This document shows, piece by piece, positions 7,477 to 15,434 of a stretch of 19,587 bases of DNA. The stretch is from Porticoccaceae bacterium (GTDB lineage Bacteria > Pseudomonadota > Gammaproteobacteria > Pseudomonadales > Porticoccaceae). The notes beneath the pieces are model-generated. The model had not been told where the DNA came from. It worked only from the letters and a program-made list of their open reading frames with translations, and did no database searches. The translations under genes were made by a program, and so were the position numbers. The DNA is taken from NCBI GenBank assembly GCA_019090225.1, contig JAHRWI010000158.1:1-19587 (forward strand), given 5' to 3'. Within the stretch, counting starts at the first letter, position 1. The number at the start of each line of letters is the position of its first letter.

Positions 7477-8448
7477 CTAGCGATGTTTGGTGTTTTCTAA
7501 AAACAATAAAATCTCCTCGGTGACTTCCTGAGGTTTTTCCAGCATCAACCAGTGGCCCGCGCCTTCGATTAACTTGACGCGGCGCAGGTCTTCAAAATGG
7601 TTGGGCATCAATTCCGCCCAGTTGGGCACATAGAGCAAGACGTCATCTTCAGCACCGGCGATAAAATGCGCGGGCTGAGTAAATTTTGCGCCCGCCAGTT
7701 GTGGTGTCAGCGCCCAGTTGCGCTCGATATTGCGATACCAGTCCACCCCGCCGCGAAAACCATTCTTTTTAAACTGTGCGACGTGATAATCCAGGTCTTC
7801 CTGGCTGAGCCAGGCGGGTAACTCGGCGGGCACATCAAACATCTCAGCCATACTAGCGTCTGCCGGGAACGTCGCCTGTTTCATCCAGGACCCCGGCGGG
7901 CTATCGGCAGAAATCACATAATAAGTCATGCGTAGAGAAGCTTCCGGGTAGGCTTCTAGTCCGAGTTCAGCACCCGGTTCCTGAAAGTTACGGATATACC
8001 AGTACTTGCCATCCAGACCGGGCGGATTAATCAGAGAATCCGGACTTTCTGCCCTGCCCCAATAGGGTACCGATAAACCCATCACCGCGCTCACTCGATC
8101 CGGATATAACAGGGCAGTGTGCCAGGCAACAATACAACCCCAGTCCTGACCGATTACAATAAAGTCGTCATAACCCAGCGCGTCAGCGATACCAACAACA
8201 TCGCCGGTCAGGTGGAGAATGTCGTAATCCTCGATGGTCTCAGGGGCATCACTACCGGCGTAACCCCGTTGATCGGGTACCGCGACTTTATAACCTGCCG
8301 CTGCAATGGGGTCGATCTGATGCCGCCACAAATGCCAGAATTCGGGGAAGCCGTGCAGCAGGATTACCAGCGGCCCTTCACCTTTAACCACTGTGCGCAG
8401 GGTGACGCCGTTGGTCTGGATATATTGGAATTCGGGTTCTTTTGTCAT
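7477..8448 (-). CDS. Epoxide hydrolase, alpha/beta-hydrolase fold
   Basis: A 323-residue soluble enzyme of the classical epoxide hydrolase family: an Asp nucleophile attacks the epoxide, and a His-activated water then frees the diol. Visible motifs are the oxyanion-hole HGFPEFWHLW from residue 32, DQRGYAGSD near 59-67, the nucleophile elbow GQDWG with Asp102, the acid in GAEDD (Asp268) and the catalytic His in GAGHW (His299). The cap segments YWYIRNFQEPG and GGVDWYRN carry the tyrosines expected to activate the epoxide, with Tyr238 the best candidate. The start at 8448 is chosen because CAGGA precedes it by 7 bases. A longer frame reaching 8559 would add 37 residues without homology character and run into the putative operator at 8547-8577. 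It diverges from the SDR gene and may share its control region. The substrate is unknown. Confidence 0.9.
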   Translation of the reverse strand: MTKEPEFQYIQTNGVTLRTVVKGEGPLVILLHGFPEFWHLWRHQIDPIAAAGYKVAVPDQRGYAGSDAPETIEDYDILHLTGDVVGIADALGYDDFIVIGQDWGCIVAWHTALLYPDRVSAVMGLSVPYWGRAESPDSLINPPGLDGKYWYIRNFQEPGAELGLEAYPEASLRMTYYVISADSPPGSWMKQATFPADASMAEMFDVPAELPAWLSQEDLDYHVAQFKKNGFRGGVDWYRNIERNWALTPQLAGAKFTQPAHFIAGAEDDVLLYVPNWAELMPNHFEDLRRVKLIEGAGHWLMLEKPQEVTEEILLFLENTKHR

Positions 8449-8546
8449 TCTTGATTCCTGCTTATGTTTTTCTGTTTCCAAGCATGAACGGAACTTTAGC
8501 GAAAATCCATGGGCAGCGGCTTTTCGGTAAGAGGTGAAATTTCTGT

Positions 8547-8606
8547 AATTTGTATACAACTAAAGGCGATTTGTATAAGCGCCCCGTTCGTTAAGCTTAA
8601 TACAAT
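8547..8606 (+). promoter_or_regulatory. Putative AraC-type operator and promoter of the SDR-regulator operon
   Basis: Two direct repeats of ATTTGTATA lie at 8548-8556 and 8569-8577, exactly 21 bp apart, so they are on the same helix face. A -10-like TACAAT is at 8601-8606; the region 17 bp before it (AGCGCC, 8578-8583) is no consensus -35 and directly abuts the second repeat. This is the class II arrangement used by AraC-family activators. Nearly the same element precedes the RND operon at 10651-10710. A start near 8613 would give a short leader with GGGAGA at 8627-8632 before the ATG at 8639. The leftward epoxide hydrolase gene begins about 100 bases away and could also be affected. Binding by the neighbouring regulator is inference. 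Confidence 0.6.
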
Positions 8607-8638
8607 AGCGCTACCATCAAAGCATTGGGAGAATCGTT

Positions 8639-9550
8639 ATGCGGCGGAACTGGAATACTACGGATATACCCTTACAGGAAAACAAGATATTTCTTATTAC
8701 CGGTGCCAATAGTGGCCTGGGTCTGGGTACTGCCAAAGCGATAGCGACAAAAGGCGGTCGGGTTGTCATGGCTGTGCGTAATATGGAGAAAGGCCAGCAG
8801 GCTGCACAGGAAATTATAGAAGAAACGCCTGCTGCAAGCATCGAGGTTATGCAGCTTGATCTTGCGGATCTGGATTCAGTCAAAGCATTTTCTGACGCCT
8901 TCAAACAGAAATATCAAAAGCTAGATGTGCTTATAAACAACGCTGGCGTAATGTGGCTGCCTAAACGCCAGGAAACCATGCAGGGTTTTGAATTACAATT
9001 TGGCACTAATCATCTTGGCCACTTTGCACTGACCGCCGAATTGCTGGAATTATTGGAAAAAACACCACAATCCAGAATTGTTTCTTTGGGCAGTATTGTT
9101 GCTAAAAGCAAACAGGCCGATATTTATCTGGATGACCTCCAGTCTAGCAAGCGCTACTCCAGAGGCGAGGCCTATGCCCAGAGCAAGCTAGCTAATATTA
9201 TGTTTGCGATGGATCTTCAGGAAAAACTCAAGCAAGCAAATTACCAGGTCATTTCGGTAGCCGCACATCCCGGTTATACGGCGACTAACCTACAGCAACA
9301 TATGGGCGTCATGGGCGTTATTGCGAACTTTTTAATGGCGCAAAAATTAGCCATGGGTATTTTGCCCACACTTCGGGCCGCGATAGATCCTGAGGTCAAG
9401 GGCGGCGAATATTTCGGCCCCCTTAAGCTCAACGAATATAGAGGTTATCCCGAATTTTGCGAGTTACCCGAGAAGGCGGCAGACCTTGACTTACGCCGTG
9501 AACTTTGGCAAATAAGTGAATCATTAACCAATACTAAATACCCGTTTTGA
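8639..9550 (+). CDS. Short-chain dehydrogenase/reductase, retinol-dehydrogenase/WWOX-like
   Basis: A 303-residue NAD(P)-dependent oxidoreductase of the SDR superfamily, resembling the retinol dehydrogenase and WW-domain oxidoreductase group that acts on lipophilic alcohols, aldehydes or ketones. The Rossmann motif TGANSGLG is at 21-28. Arg47 after the second strand suggests NADP(H) preference. NNAG is at 100-103, the conserved Asn in TNHLGH at 124, the catalytic Ser near 149-152, and Tyr179 and Lys183 in YAQSK; the HPGYTATN loop follows at 210-217. There is no signal peptide, so it is cytoplasmic. The start is supported by GGGAGA 6 bases upstream. Its stop lies 7 bases before the AraC-type regulator gene, so the two are surely co-transcribed, and the gene is preceded by the putative operator at 8547-8577. 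Base composition is visibly more AT-rich than in the genes to the left. The substrate is unknown. Confidence 0.9.
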   Translation: MRRNWNTTDIPLQENKIFLITGANSGLGLGTAKAIATKGGRVVMAVRNMEKGQQAAQEIIEETPAASIEVMQLDLADLDSVKAFSDAFKQKYQKLDVLINNAGVMWLPKRQETMQGFELQFGTNHLGHFALTAELLELLEKTPQSRIVSLGSIVAKSKQADIYLDDLQSSKRYSRGEAYAQSKLANIMFAMDLQEKLKQANYQVISVAAHPGYTATNLQQHMGVMGVIANFLMAQKLAMGILPTLRAAIDPEVKGGEYFGPLKLNEYRGYPEFCELPEKAADLDLRRELWQISESLTNTKYPF

Positions 9551-9557
9551 TACGCTC

Positions 9558-10466
9558 ATGGAAAATTTAGTTCATATAAAAACCATAACTCAGCTTAACC
9601 AAATGCTCGGCTGCGCGAAGCCGAAGCATCCACTTATTACTATCCTGGACCTTGCCGAAGCTAATATGTCAGCAGAGGTAATCGATACTAGCGTGGTATT
9701 TAGCTTCTATTCGATCACCTTGAAAACCTGCGGCGCGGATTCTCTTAAGTACGGGCGTGGTCGTTACGATTTTGAAGAAGGAACGTTGATCGCTTTGTCT
9801 CCAGGGCAGGTGGTTGGTATGGAAAAGCCTCGCGAAGGCGACAATCTGGAAGGCATGGCACTGTATTTCCATCCCGATTTATTGCAGCGATCAAATCTGC
9901 AGAAGAAAATCAAAGACTATGGGTTTTTCTCTTACGATATAAGAGAAGCGCTTCATTTGTCTGACCAGGAAAGGGCAAACATCACTTCGATACTGAAAAG
10001 TATCGAAAGCGAGTATCGACAAAATATCGATAATTTCAGTCAGAAAATATTGGTGGCTAATATTGAACTGCTTTTAAGCTACGTCGACCGTTACTTTAAT
10101 CGTCAGTTTATAACTCGTAGCAACCAGAATACGGAGGTCATCACGGCGTTTGAGCGTGTCCTGGATGAATATTTTGACTCCAATCTAAGCCTCGATAAAG
10201 GGTTGCCTTCAGTGGGGTATATGGCGGATAAACTTCATATGTCTGCGAATTATTTGGGCGACTTGTTGAAAAAGGAAACCGGTCGCAGCGCCCAGGAGCA
10301 TATTCACGATTATATTATCGATAAAGCGACTTATATGTTGCTAAATTCAAGTACGAATATTTCCCAAATATCTTATCAGTTAGGCTTTGAATACCCACAG
10401 TACTTCAGTCGTATTTTTAAAAAGAAAACAGGACTAAGCCCCGCAGAATATCGCAGATTGCACTAA
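9558..10466 (+). CDS. AraC/XylS-family transcriptional regulator
   Basis: A 302-residue regulator with a cupin-like N-terminal sensor domain (about 20-110, including LSPGQVV at 80-86), a helical linker (about 130-185) and a C-terminal AraC DNA-binding domain (about 200-302). The first helix-turn-helix is near 219-238 (VGYMADKLHMSANYLGDLL) and the second near 267-290. The family signature GFEYPQYFSRIFKKKTGLSP is followed by AEYRR. It is co-transcribed with the SDR gene 7 bases upstream; no strong ribosome site precedes the ATG at 9558, so translation may be coupled. It lies between two similar operator-like elements, at 8547 and 10651, and is the obvious candidate to bind both. The DNA-binding domain looks intact. 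The inducer is unknown, but a substrate of the SDR or the pump is a reasonable guess. Confidence 0.9.
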   Translation: MENLVHIKTITQLNQMLGCAKPKHPLITILDLAEANMSAEVIDTSVVFSFYSITLKTCGADSLKYGRGRYDFEEGTLIALSPGQVVGMEKPREGDNLEGMALYFHPDLLQRSNLQKKIKDYGFFSYDIREALHLSDQERANITSILKSIESEYRQNIDNFSQKILVANIELLLSYVDRYFNRQFITRSNQNTEVITAFERVLDEYFDSNLSLDKGLPSVGYMADKLHMSANYLGDLLKKETGRSAQEHIHDYIIDKATYMLLNSSTNISQISYQLGFEYPQYFSRIFKKKTGLSPAEYRRLH

Positions 10467-10650
10467 ACGAGCGATATCGCGCGCTCTCGCAATCGCTGCC
10501 TCGGCAATAATATTATCCCAGAAAGGTTCGTTATTATCGTCGCGAACAGGCGGCAATTTCGGTTTTGAATAGGATTCGTGCGCCCTGGAACGGACGGCCA
10601 AGGTTTGTCGATGTCTTCGCTGGATAACTAGTTTTACAGACACAAGCAGT

Positions 10651-10710
10651 AATTCGTATCCCATTTTAAGGGATTCGTATAAGGCCCCCATCAGTGTCCG
10701 TTATTAAAAT
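10651..10710 (+). promoter_or_regulatory. Putative AraC-type operator and promoter of the RND efflux operon
   Basis: Two direct repeats of ATTCGTAT lie at 10652-10659 and 10673-10680, exactly 21 bp apart. A -10-like TAAAAT is at 10705-10710, starting 32 bp after the start of the second repeat, the same offset as in the SDR promoter (8569 to 8601). Over 40 aligned bases the two elements match at 28. Again there is no consensus -35 (AGGCCC at 10682-10687). A start near 10717 fits translation from ATG 10742, and the -10-to-ATG distance is 32 bases here against 33 in the SDR promoter. The element most likely binds the AraC-type protein encoded just upstream; this is inference from geometry and neighbourhood. 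Confidence 0.6.
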
Positions 10711-10741
10711 GGAAGCTGACTCTAATAACGAGGCGTATGGC

Positions 10742-11809
10742 ATGTTTTGCACCACCTCATTTAAATCGTGCCGCCTCTCGGCGATGTACGTTTTGTCAGG
10801 TTTGTATTTTTTTTGCTGCCCACTAGTGCTTGCTGAAATAAGCGAGCTTACCGTAAAGCAACAACAGGTACTCGATTTAAAGTCGATGTTTGCCGTGGTG
10901 CAGACCGTCGACGTGATCCAGGCTCGAGCGAGGATCGGTGGCACATTGATCGAATTGTTAACTGACGAAGGGGACATGGTTATGGCTGGCCAGAAGTTGG
11001 CTCGTATAAGCGACCCAAAGCATGAACTAAAAATTGCGGCTTCCGCTTCAAAACTCCGCTCTTTAGAGGCCGAGTTACAACTGGCACAAACTACTTTAAA
11101 AAGAGTATCCAGGTTATATGCGCTAGATAAAATTAGTAAAGCCAGGTTTGACGAGGTTCAAACAGAGGTGGAAGTAGCGTCTGCAGATATTAACGAGTTG
11201 AGGTCAGATCAGGCAGTGATTCGGCAATTGCAGGTCGAGGGTGACGTGCTGGCGCCCGCCAGTGGCCGGGTGCTTAAAGTGAGCGTCACAGACGGATCGG
11301 TAATTTTACCGGGCGAGCCAATCGCCCAGATTGCCGCCGAGAGCTACATCTTGAGGCTATCATTGCCTGAGCGCCATGCTCGTTTTATCGATGCTGGCGA
11401 CACTGTATTGGTTGGCGAGCGGGGGATGCTGGATGCTAAATATACTGATGGTGATCGATCTCACCGGGAAGGGAAAATATCTCGAATTTATCCAGAGCTA
11501 AACAACGGCAGAGTGGCCGCAGACGTTCAGGTACATGGCCTTGGCGACTTTTTCGTAGGTGAGCGCGTCAGGGTCTGGGTGCCTACGGATAAGCGGCAGG
11601 CTCTGGTAATACCTGCGGAGTACGTACATCATCGCTATGGGCGCAGCTACGTGCAGCTGGCCGGGGGTGCTGAAGTCGTAGTGCAACCTGGATTGCCGGT
11701 CGAGGGAGGTATCGAAATATTATCGGGCTTGCGTGAAGGAGATATCCTGCGTGCTACGGCCGGGCAATCTACCGTAAATATCACTAGCCCAGCCGAGTAT
11801 AAGGAATAA
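10742..11809 (+). CDS. RND efflux periplasmic adaptor (membrane fusion protein)
   Basis: A 355-residue periplasmic adaptor that links an RND pump to an outer-membrane channel. From ATG 10742 it has a signal peptide with hydrophobic core at about 15-31, ending VLA before Glu32. The order of domains is usual: first lipoyl half at about 64-90 (GGTLIELLTDEGDMVMAGQ), a rather short alpha-hairpin at about 95-165, second lipoyl half at about 168-198 (VLAPASGRVLKV), a beta-barrel at about 200-285, and a membrane-proximal domain to about 345. I reject the longer frame from GTG 10694 or ATG 10709, because both codons lie in or before the putative promoter and would add 16 or 11 residues ahead of the signal peptide. 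CGAGG at 10729-10733 is 8 bases before the chosen ATG. Two bases separate its stop from the pump gene. No outer-membrane factor gene is present, so a TolC-type channel must be encoded elsewhere. Confidence 0.85.
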   Translation: MFCTTSFKSCRLSAMYVLSGLYFFCCPLVLAEISELTVKQQQVLDLKSMFAVVQTVDVIQARARIGGTLIELLTDEGDMVMAGQKLARISDPKHELKIAASASKLRSLEAELQLAQTTLKRVSRLYALDKISKARFDEVQTEVEVASADINELRSDQAVIRQLQVEGDVLAPASGRVLKVSVTDGSVILPGEPIAQIAAESYILRLSLPERHARFIDAGDTVLVGERGMLDAKYTDGDRSHREGKISRIYPELNNGRVAADVQVHGLGDFFVGERVRVWVPTDKRQALVIPAEYVHHRYGRSYVQLAGGAEVVVQPGLPVEGGIEILSGLREGDILRATAGQSTVNITSPAEYKE

Positions 11810-11811
11810 CT

Positions 11812-14800
11812 ATGGCTCTGGGTATTGCGGGCCGATTTAGTCAGGCCTTTATCGAGTCGGCACTTACTCCCCTGATTCTCGTCGTCGCGATCGTTTTTGG
11901 TGGCATGGCCTTATCCGTTATGCCGCGGGAAGAAGAGCCACAGATTGGCGTACCTTTTGTAGATATCTTTGTGGCTACGCCCGGCCTTAAAGCAGAAGAT
12001 GTTGTCGAGTTGGTGACCAAACCCTTTGAAGACATCCTGAAAGGGATCGACAATGTTGATCATGTTGTCTCTGTAACTCGGGATGACGGCATTATCATTA
12101 CCGTCCGTTTTGATACGGGACATGACGACGACTCAGCCATTGTTCGCGTTAATGATGCGATAGCAGTCAATAAATATCGCTTGCCTGCGAGCATACCTGA
12201 ACCACGTGTAGTAGCCCGCAGCGTTGACGACGTTGCCGTAATTGTTCTAACACTTTCGGCACGACCCGGAAATGAGGGTAGATGGCAATCAGATAGTCTT
12301 TATAACCTGGCTGAAGAACTCAAACACGAACTTATCAAGTTAGACGATATTGGTCTGACCTATATTGTCGGTGGCCACCCGAAAGAAATTCGTATCGAGC
12401 CCAACCCAGAAATGTTGGCGCTGTACGGGGTGACACTAAACCAGGTGGCGGAAAAAGTGCGTAATGCAAATCGTGCATTTTTGGCAAGGAATATAAGGCA
12501 CCATAATTCAACGACATCGATAATCGCAGGGCAGACCTTACAAGGTCCTGCTGATATTGGTTTGCTGGTTATTACAACGTTTGATGGCCGACCGATTTAT
12601 TTGCGCGACGTTGCTAAAGTTGTAATAGGCCCAGGCCTCGGTGAACACAGTGTCGGGCAGATATTGCCCGTTACTAATGATGAGGGAGTGCCGTCATTTG
12701 AGCGTTTGCCAGCAGTAAGCTTAGCGATAGGCAAGCGTAAAGGGGCCAATGGAGTAAAGATCAGCGAGGATGTATTAGGACGCCTCGACTTAGTCCGCGG
12801 TGGGCTGATTCCCGATGAGGTGCTGGTAGAGGTAACCCGGGACTTAGGCGAATCGGCGAAGCACAAGGCCAACGAATTGATAGGTCATCTACTTTTAGCT
12901 ACTGCTGCCATCGTGCTCATTATGTCGCTGTTCCTGGGTTGGCGAGAAGGGCTGGTTATCCTGGTCATTTTTCCTGCGACTACTCTACTCACTTTTTTTG
13001 TTTGCTGGCTGCTCGATATCACTTTAAATCGAGTAACCATGTTCGGTCTGATATTTGCAGTCGCAATCCTGGCCGACGATGCGATTGTTGTTATCGATAA
13101 CATATCTCGACACTGGAAAATGCTAAATGGTCGCAGCTGGCGGCAGGCGACAATAGACGCGGTTTCGGAAGTTGGTAACCCGACAATTGTTGCCACTTTC
13201 ACGGTAATTGCAGCCATGTTGCCAATGTTGTACAGCACCGGATTTGGCGGACCATTCATGAAGCCAATATCCATATCTGCCTCGGTGGCGATGTTTTTTT
13301 CGCTGCTTTTGGCTCTAATGGTTGTGCCCTGGGCAATGTTGAAGTTGCGACACAGGGATGAAGATACCACGGCCGCACATGCGGAAGATAAGCGGGAAGC
13401 TGACAAAAAAGTTGCTCTCGGCGGCATGTTCGGCGACTACTACCGAAAGGTGGTCAGTGGTTCGTTGAATACACCTGGCAGGGCTAAGCTCGCGCTGTTA
13501 GTGGCGGTGCTGCTGACACTATTAACTTTCCTGATGCCTTATTACAAAGCGGTCATTTTTAAGTTTATGCCTTTTGACGATAACCAGGATATCCAACTGT
13601 TGGTTGACCTGCCGGAAGGCTTTACCTTGGAAGCTACGGAACGAGTATTAGTGGATGCGGCTAATCTCATCGGCGATATTCCGGAAATCAAAAACATGCA
13701 ATTCTATGCGGGGCTCGCCGGCCCATTTAGCTTTTATGGACTGGTGCGACAGGACTACCATAGAAGTCTGGTAGAGCAGGGTGAACTGCGCCTTAACCTT
13801 ACCTCAAAGTGGGAAAGGGCTCGGCATAGTCATGAGATTGTTCAGGAAGCACGAGCGAGATTAAAAGCCCTGGATATGCCAGCAGGTACCGTTGTCAAAT
13901 TTGTTGAATCGCCGCCTGGGCCTCCTGCACCTTACATTATCATCGCCGAAATCTATGGGCCTGATGCGGAAACGAGGCGTGATACAGCACGCAAGGTTCG
14001 ACGGGCCATTGATCAGGTGCCAGAGCTAGCCGAAAGCGACGATTCTTTTGGTGATCCGGCATCTCGCCTGAGAGTAGCTATCGACCAGGATAATCTGGAG
14101 TTTCACCAGGTAGATGAAGGGGTGGTATACGATACGCTTTCGCTGTTACTCAATGGCGAGGATTTAGGTTATTCCCATCGCGGTGATGGTAGAAACCCCA
14201 TTCCCATCGTATTAAGACAACCAAAAGAATCGTTGTTTTTGAGCGAGAGAATATTGTCTACACCGATCCCTACGCTAAGCGGTGAAATGAGGGAGCTAGG
14301 CGATGTGGTGACAATTAGGTCGGAAGCCGCCTCTTATCCCATTTATCGTCGCGATGGCCACTTTGCAGATTTAGTAACCGCCGGTATACGGGGCAGGCCA
14401 AGAGATGGGCCCTTGTATGCCATGTTTGAAATTCAGAATGTCCTGGAGGGCATGGATTGGCCGCAAAACCAGCCACCGGTCATACGATTTTCAGGACAAC
14501 CAGTAGACGAGAGCAAGCCCACATTATTATGGATGGGCGAATGGGATGTTGCTCGCGAGATGTTTACCGATCTCTGCGTAGCCTTTGGTGTCGCCCTTTT
14601 GGGAATCTATATTTTAGTAGTCGGACAATTCAGTAGTTTTAAAACACCGCTGGTGGTGCTGGTGCCGGTGCCTCTGAGCTTTTCGGGCATTATAATTGGC
14701 CATTGGATAATGGATTCGACATTTTCCATGCCATCGATGGTCGGGTTGATTGCTTTATCCGGTATTGTCGTGCGTAATTCAATATTGCTCATTGAATTTA

Positions 14801-15048
14801 TTCATCAAAAGCGCAACGAAGGCATGCCTATTCGCAAAGCCGCGATCGAAGCCAGCGCAATTAGAGCTAAACCGATCATCCTTACGGCAATTGCCGGTAT
14901 CGCTGCCTCCACGTTTATTTTGCTGGATACCAATTTCTACGGAATGGCTGTGTCGCTTATCTTTGGCCTGATCTCTTCAACTATATTAACCCTTGTGGTT
15001 ATACCGGCGATCTATGTTTGGCTGCGCGACGACGGTATTGAGATTTAG
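11812..15048 (+). CDS. RND-superfamily efflux pump, inner-membrane permease subunit
   Basis: A 1078-residue proton-driven exporter of the AcrB-like RND superfamily with the full 12-helix, two-large-loop architecture. The first helix lies near residues 16-34, the porter loop starts at PGLKAEDVVELVTKPFE, and a second large periplasmic loop follows about residue 575. Proton-relay residues can be seen: Asp422 and Asp423 in LADDAIVVIDN match AcrB Asp407/Asp408, Arg1018 aligns with Arg971 and Thr1025 with Thr978. AcrB Lys940 is replaced by Arg988 in GIVVRNSILLIEF, a charge-conserving change that I believe is common in this subgroup. The porter domains suggest small organic molecules rather than metals, since no metal-pump methionine motif is evident. 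It is translated 2 bases after the adaptor gene, under the putative AraC-controlled promoter at 10651. The substrate is unknown. Confidence 0.93.
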   Translation: MALGIAGRFSQAFIESALTPLILVVAIVFGGMALSVMPREEEPQIGVPFVDIFVATPGLKAEDVVELVTKPFEDILKGIDNVDHVVSVTRDDGIIITVRFDTGHDDDSAIVRVNDAIAVNKYRLPASIPEPRVVARSVDDVAVIVLTLSARPGNEGRWQSDSLYNLAEELKHELIKLDDIGLTYIVGGHPKEIRIEPNPEMLALYGVTLNQVAEKVRNANRAFLARNIRHHNSTTSIIAGQTLQGPADIGLLVITTFDGRPIYLRDVAKVVIGPGLGEHSVGQILPVTNDEGVPSFERLPAVSLAIGKRKGANGVKISEDVLGRLDLVRGGLIPDEVLVEVTRDLGESAKHKANELIGHLLLATAAIVLIMSLFLGWREGLVILVIFPATTLLTFFVCWLLDITLNRVTMFGLIFAVAILADDAIVVIDNISRHWKMLNGRSWRQATIDAVSEVGNPTIVATFTVIAAMLPMLYSTGFGGPFMKPISISASVAMFFSLLLALMVVPWAMLKLRHRDEDTTAAHAEDKREADKKVALGGMFGDYYRKVVSGSLNTPGRAKLALLVAVLLTLLTFLMPYYKAVIFKFMPFDDNQDIQLLVDLPEGFTLEATERVLVDAANLIGDIPEIKNMQFYAGLAGPFSFYGLVRQDYHRSLVEQGELRLNLTSKWERARHSHEIVQEARARLKALDMPAGTVVKFVESPPGPPAPYIIIAEIYGPDAETRRDTARKVRRAIDQVPELAESDDSFGDPASRLRVAIDQDNLEFHQVDEGVVYDTLSLLLNGEDLGYSHRGDGRNPIPIVLRQPKESLFLSERILSTPIPTLSGEMRELGDVVTIRSEAASYPIYRRDGHFADLVTAGIRGRPRDGPLYAMFEIQNVLEGMDWPQNQPPVIRFSGQPVDESKPTLLWMGEWDVAREMFTDLCVAFGVALLGIYILVVGQFSSFKTPLVVLVPVPLSFSGIIIGHWIMDSTFSMPSMVGLIALSGIVVRNSILLIEFIHQKRNEGMPIRKAAIEASAIRAKPIILTAIAGIAASTFILLDTNFYGMAVSLIFGLISSTILTLVVIPAIYVWLRDDGIEI

Positions 15049-15434
15049 TTAAATCGCCATGATGTGAAAAGGAAAAGCACATACTGCTTAGCAATAACCG
15101 CCAGCTTGGCCGTCATGTAAACAGTTCAAAACTAGACTTTCTGACATTGTTGAAAAACTCAGGCGAGGCCAGTAGCCGGGTCTGAAAATACCCATAGTGT
15201 CGCACCGTTGTCATAATCCTTTGCTAAGTTTTGCTGGTTGTACCGATGATTGATAACGATGATTTGTAGTAAATACCCTTTCCCATTTTCTAACTGTTGA
15301 CATGATAATGCCGAGCAAAGTCAGCCCCAGCTTGTGTGATGTGTGGCCGGTGTGTGGCCGGTGCGAGAGGTACGTAAACAAAACCCACGGGATCAACTGT
15401 TTGATTAATACCCTTGCGACAAGGAAATAGCTTC
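15049..15434. other. Gene-free gap between the RND operon and the P-type ATPase gene
   Basis: This 386-base stretch has no convincing gene. A TTGACA at 15297-15302 has no matching -10 at normal spacing, and a nearby GATAAT (15304-15309) has no -35, so the ATPase promoter is not resolved. I find no clear terminator for the RND operon. An 11-base tandem duplication lies at 15340-15361. The change in composition on either side makes this a possible boundary of the SDR-AraC-RND module, but no flanking repeats, tRNA or integrase traces mark it. Confidence 0.5.
15340..15361. repeat. 11-bp perfect tandem duplication
   Basis: TGTGTGGCCGG occurs twice head to tail at 15340-15350 and 15351-15361, about 75 bases before the ATPase start codon. 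It could be a small slippage duplication or part of a regulatory site. Confidence 0.7.

Noticed and set aside
10469..10486. GC-rich dyad (GAGCG...CGCTC, containing the palindrome GCGATATCGC) just after the AraC-type gene, considered as a terminator
   Set aside because: Only five paired bases around an 8-base loop or a 10-bp palindrome, and no following U-run.
10434..10691. Open minus-strand frame of 85 codons overlapping the end of the AraC-type gene and the RND promoter
   Set aside because: No recognisable domain, no ribosome site, overlaps a well-supported gene and a regulatory element; treated as chance.
12885..13427. Antisense frame of 180 codons within the RND pump gene
   Set aside because: Shadow of the pump's transmembrane coding region; no independent evidence.
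15262..15271. ATTTGTA-like sequence before the P-type ATPase gene, considered as a third AraC operator
   Set aside because: Only a partial match and no partner repeat 21 bp upstream, nor a -10 at the shared offset.
15297..15302. Perfect TTGACA considered as the -35 of the ATPase promoter
   Set aside because: No acceptable -10 hexamer at 16-19 bp downstream.
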